Below, piece by piece: positions 6,360-8,781 of a stretch of 8,781 nucleotides of DNA (its first letter is position 1; each line of letters begins with the position of its first letter). The position numbers and the translations under genes are program-made. The stretch is taken from contig PBSR01000213.1 of NCBI GenBank assembly GCA_002726335.1, positions 1-8,781 on the forward strand, written 5' to 3'. Below the pieces are notes generated by a model. That model saw only the letters and a program-made list of their open reading frames with translations. It made no database searches and had not been told where the DNA came from. Source of the stretch: Gemmatimonadaceae bacterium. Lineage in GTDB: Bacteria; Latescibacterota; UBA2968; UBA8231.

Positions 6360-7160
6360 ATGACGCAGCCACTGCCACTTGTCCACTATCCCGACGTGGC
6401 GGATCAGGCGCGGGCCGTCCGCGACGACGGCTACGCCTACTTCCCGGGTATCCTGAGCCCGGAAGAGGTGGCTGAACTGCGGGGGGTGATGGATCGGCTC
6501 GAGCCGGTGGAGGAATACTTCGACAGCGAGCGCACCGCTGGCCAGGGTGAGTTCCCGACGAAGGTGCTCAACAACGCCTTCAACCGCGATCCGCACCTGC
6601 TGAGCTTTACCGATCGACCGGGTGTGATCGAACTGGCCGAGGCGATCCACGGGGAGGATGCCCACGTCATCGGCATGACGATCTGGCTCACCGGCCCTGG
6701 TCGGCCGCCGCAGACGCTGCACGCCGACTGGCAGCCGCTGACGATTCCGGAAGATGTCATGGAAGACGAGCGCGTGCAGATTCCGGTGTTCATCTCCACG
6801 ATGCACTACTACCTCGACGACATGTACGAAGAACTGGGACCGACACACTTCGTTCCGGGCAGCCACCGCGCCGGTCGTCCGCCCGACGGCGACACGACGT
6901 TTCATGGCAGGCACGAGCAGGCCATCCTGTGTCAGGCCGGCGATGGCCTGCTCTTCCGTTCCGAGGTCTGGCACCGGGGCACGGCCAACACCAGTCAGCA
7001 GATGCGGTACCTGCTGCAGGTGCACTACGCCCGGCGCATGATCACGCAGAAGTTCCCGCCCTACCCGCACCGATTTCGCCTCGGCGAAGGCATCTACGCC
7101 GCTGCCAACCCGCGGCAGCGGCGTCTTCTCGGCGAGCACCGGAAAAGCAACTACGACTGA
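6360..7160 (+). CDS. Phytanoyl-CoA dioxygenase (PhyH) family Fe(II)/2-oxoglutarate oxygenase
   Basis: Predicted 266-residue cytoplasmic non-heme iron oxygenase, a typical length for the bacterial PhyH family. The N-terminus 'VRDDGYAYFPGILSPEEVAEL' is the classic PhyH opening. The double-stranded beta-helix carries the iron triad: His121 and Asp123 in 'TLHADW' and His205 in 'EVWHRGTAN'. Arg216 follows His205 by 11 residues, the same spacing as His264 and Arg275 in human PHYH, and is the likely 2-oxoglutarate salt-bridge residue. 'THFVPGSHRAG' is the usual loop between them. All active-site residues are present, so it should be an active hydroxylase, but the substrate cannot be read from the sequence; phytanoyl-CoA itself is unlikely. 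The ATG at 6360 has GGAG (6350-6353) six bases upstream, 13 bases after the previous stop. Last gene of the plus-strand unit, convergent with glnK 11 bases away. Confidence 0.92.
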   Translation: MTQPLPLVHYPDVADQARAVRDDGYAYFPGILSPEEVAELRGVMDRLEPVEEYFDSERTAGQGEFPTKVLNNAFNRDPHLLSFTDRPGVIELAEAIHGEDAHVIGMTIWLTGPGRPPQTLHADWQPLTIPEDVMEDERVQIPVFISTMHYYLDDMYEELGPTHFVPGSHRAGRPPDGDTTFHGRHEQAILCQAGDGLLFRSEVWHRGTANTSQQMRYLLQVHYARRMITQKFPPYPHRFRLGEGIYAAANPRQRRLLGEHRKSNYD

Positions 7161-7171
7161 GGCTCTGCCGG

Positions 7172-7510
7172 TTACAGTGCCGTCTCGCCCGTCTCGCCGG
7201 TGCGGATGCGGATGACCTCCTCCACGGGAATCACAAAGATCTTGCCATCGCCGATGTTGCCCGTCCCGGCAGCCTCCCTAACGGCCGTGATGGCCTGTTC
7301 GGCGAGGCTGTCGCCGACGACGACTTCGATCTCGAGTTTCGGTGTGAAGTCGATCTGGTACTCGGCGCCGCGGTAGATCTCCTTGTGTCCCTTCTGCCGG
7401 CCGAAGCCCTTCACATCGCTGACGGTCATGCCGACCACACCAAGGGCGCTCAAGGCTTCCTTCACCTCGTCCAGGGCACTCGTTCGTACGATACACTTGA
7501 GCAGTTTCAT
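7172..7510 (-). CDS. glnK: Nitrogen regulatory protein PII (GlnK)
   Basis: 112-residue PII signal-transduction protein, full length for the family. It senses ATP/ADP and 2-oxoglutarate and, in the GlnK subgroup, plugs AmtB when nitrogen is sufficient. Signature blocks are intact: 'GMTVSDVKGFGRQKGHKEIY' into the T-loop, with Gln39 (2-oxoglutarate/Mg-ATP ligand) and Tyr51, the uridylylation tyrosine, in 'YRGAEYQIDF'. Lys58 follows. The second signature is 'GNIGDGKIFV' with Lys90, and 'RIRTGE' supplies Arg101 and Arg103. Tyr51 suggests control by a GlnD-type uridylyltransferase encoded elsewhere. Start ATG at 7510; AGGAGA (7520-7515) overlaps the last base of the amtB stop codon, so translation is likely coupled to amtB. 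Named glnK rather than glnB because of the amtB linkage. A 9-base tandem repeat (7181-7198) encodes Gly-Glu-Thr twice near the C-terminus. Confidence 0.95.
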   Translation of the reverse strand: MKLLKCIVRTSALDEVKEALSALGVVGMTVSDVKGFGRQKGHKEIYRGAEYQIDFTPKLEIEVVVGDSLAEQAITAVREAAGTGNIGDGKIFVIPVEEVIRIRTGETGETAL

Positions 7511-7519
7511 CAGTTCTCC

Positions 7520-8781
7520 TTACATGGCGTAGCCGGACTCACCATGGTCGGCTACGTCGAGTCCATTGGTTTCTCCTTCGGCACTGACGCGCAGACCGAC
7601 GGTGGCATCCAGAACTTTCAGAATCACGAAGGTGGCCGCCATGCAGTAAATGGCGATGGCCACACAGGCGAAGATTTGCACGCCGAGCTGGCGGCCGATG
7701 TCGAGGCCCTCCACGGCCCCGCCAAAAACGGCGGAGGCGAAGATACCGGCCAGGATCGTGCCGACGAGGCCGCCCACACCGTGCACACCGACGACATCGA
7801 GGGCATCGTCGTACCCCAGACGGGATTTCAGGATGACGGACGCCCAGTAGCAGATGCCGCCGGCAGCCAGACCGATGGCGATGGCCCCGACGGGTCCGAC
7901 GTTCCCGGACGCGGGTGTAATACCGGCGAGGCCGGCGATGGCGCCGGTGGCGAAACCGACGGCCGTGGGTTTACCGAAGCGAATGCGCTCGATAACGATC
8001 CAGGTGAGGGCAGCCACACAGGGCGAGATCTGAGTCACCACAACTGCCATGGCAGCCTGGCCGTTGGCGGCCAGAGCACTACCACCGTTGAAGCCAAACC
8101 AGCCGACCCACAACATGGCCGTACCGGCAAGCGTCATGGGCAGGTTGTGTGGTGGCGTGACCTTCTCCGGGTATCCCTGACGTTTGCCGACCAGGATGCA
8201 GGCCACCAGGGCGGAAAAGCCGGCGGTCACGTGCACGACGATGCCACCGGCGAAGTCGAATACACCAAGGTCGGCCAGGAACGCGCCCGCCCCACCCCAC
8301 ACCATGTGCGCCGTCGGGAAGTAGCACAGGGTCACCCACAGACCGGTGAACCACAGGACGGCGGAGAACTTCATGCGCTCGGCGAAGGCGCCGATCATCA
8401 GTGCCGGCGTGATGATGGCAAAGGTCAACTGGAAGGCAAAGAACGTCAGCTCCGGGATCGTGCCCGACAGCGACGCCGGCCCCACGCCTGACAGAAACAG
8501 TTTGTCGATGCCACCGACGAAGGCGGCCAGGCCGCTCTCGCCCTCCACCATGCCAGTGGTGTCAAAGGCAAGACTGTAACCGTAGATCGTCCACAGCACC
8601 GTGACGAGGGCGGTGATGGCAAAGCACTGAGTGAACAGGGACAGGACGTTTCTCGATTTGACGAGACCCGCGTAGAACATGGCGAGTCCGGGTATCGTCA
8701 TGAACAACACGAGTGCGGTGGCGGTGGTGATCCACGCCGTGTCACCCGTATCCAGGCCGTCCTGGGCATAGGCCATCCCGG
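7520..8781 (-). CDS. amtB: Ammonium transporter AmtB, 5' end beyond the window
   Basis: Inner-membrane ammonium channel of the Amt/MEP/Rh family; at least 418 residues with about 11 transmembrane segments after a signal peptide. Counting from the Met at 8776, the key residues are present: 'FQLTFAIITPALMIGAFAERMKFS' with the Phe gate region (113-115); 'AHMVWGG' (Trp160, E. coli Trp148); 'FDFAGGIVVHVTAG' with Asp174 and His182; and 'DVVGVHGVGG' with His332. His182 and His332 are the pore twin histidines. The tail 'GLDVADHGESGYAM' matches the conserved C-terminal region that contacts GlnK. The Met at 8776 is probably internal: the frame remains open to the window edge, and 'AYA' followed by Gln looks like a signal-peptidase I site, so the start and signal peptide lie beyond the edge. 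The stop is TAA at 7522-7520, nine bases before glnK. Gene order amt then PII is the reverse of E. coli glnK-amtB. Confidence 0.95.
   Translation of the reverse strand, partial: GMAYAQDGLDTGDTAWITTATALVLFMTIPGLAMFYAGLVKSRNVLSLFTQCFAITALVTVLWTIYGYSLAFDTTGMVEGESGLAAFVGGIDKLFLSGVGPASLSGTIPELTFFAFQLTFAIITPALMIGAFAERMKFSAVLWFTGLWVTLCYFPTAHMVWGGAGAFLADLGVFDFAGGIVVHVTAGFSALVACILVGKRQGYPEKVTPPHNLPMTLAGTAMLWVGWFGFNGGSALAANGQAAMAVVVTQISPCVAALTWIVIERIRFGKPTAVGFATGAIAGLAGITPASGNVGPVGAIAIGLAAGGICYWASVILKSRLGYDDALDVVGVHGVGGLVGTILAGIFASAVFGGAVEGLDIGRQLGVQIFACVAIAIYCMAATFVILKVLDATVGLRVSAEGETNGLDVADHGESGYAM

Noticed and set aside
6066..7139. 357-codon minus-strand open frame
   Set aside because: Antisense to the PhyH gene, whose iron and 2-oxoglutarate residues are all intact.
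7181..7198. 9-base tandem repeat CGTCTCGCC x2, resembling the GTCTC half-site
   Set aside because: It lies within the glnK coding end and encodes a plausible Gly-Glu-Thr duplication. It is a direct rather than inverted repeat and far from any promoter.
6929..8491. 520-codon plus-strand open frame
   Set aside because: It runs antisense through glnK and amtB, both unmistakable genes. Its composition is low-complexity (rich in Gly, Asp, His and Gln), as expected of a high-GC shadow frame.
1..8781. CRISPR arrays, tRNA/rRNA genes, insertion sequences, attachment sites
   Set aside because: I saw no regularly spaced repeats, RNA-gene signatures, transposase motifs or terminal inverted repeats. Nearly all of the window is accounted for by eight genes.

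Overview
The window is a dense, high-GC bacterial segment of eight genes, with no intergenic stretch longer than about 130 bases. Five of the eight encode members of the uroporphyrinogen-decarboxylase-like (UROD / MtaA-type cobamide methyltransferase) superfamily. An Amidohydro_2 hydrolase and a phytanoyl-CoA-dioxygenase-like (PhyH) oxygenase are interleaved with them, and the right edge carries a housekeeping amtB-glnK pair on the opposite strand. Expanded UROD-like and PhyH families are known from uncultured lineages such as Poribacteria, Latescibacterota and some Planctomycetota. No taxonomic marker is present, so this affiliation is only a guess.

Layout: (1) 1-611, plus strand, is the C-terminal half of a UROD-like protein cut by the window edge. 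(2) 2676-636, minus strand, is a two-gene unit: a UROD-like protein (405 aa) followed 13 bases later by the amidohydrolase (269 aa). (3) 2677-2804 is a 128-base divergent regulatory region. It holds two perfect inverted repeats built from the same GAGAC/GTCTC half-site, and one of them lies exactly in the 17-base spacer of a candidate promoter. (4) 2805-7160, plus strand, is a four-gene unit: three UROD-like proteins (404, 382 and 353 aa) and PhyH (266 aa). Spacings are 10, 106 and 13 bases; the 106-base gap contains a 16-base perfect palindrome inside a larger stem. (5) 8781-7172, minus strand, is the ammonium transporter AmtB (5' end off the window) followed 9 bases later by the PII protein GlnK, convergent with the first cluster.

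The divergent UROD-like/amidohydrolase/PhyH cluster looks like one catabolic locus. None of the UROD-like proteins appears to be HemE. The position matching the HxC zinc motif of MtaA/MtbA methyltransferases varies between paralogues: H-S-C-C, H-S-C-G, Y-G-C-C, H-N-C-G and H-S-D-G. This suggests that some copies keep a zinc/methyl-transfer-type site and others have lost it. A plausible but unproven reading is a pathway that demethylates or otherwise processes a methylated small molecule, with PhyH oxidising and the amidohydrolase hydrolysing intermediates. No corrinoid protein is visible in the window, so the methyltransferase interpretation is inference.
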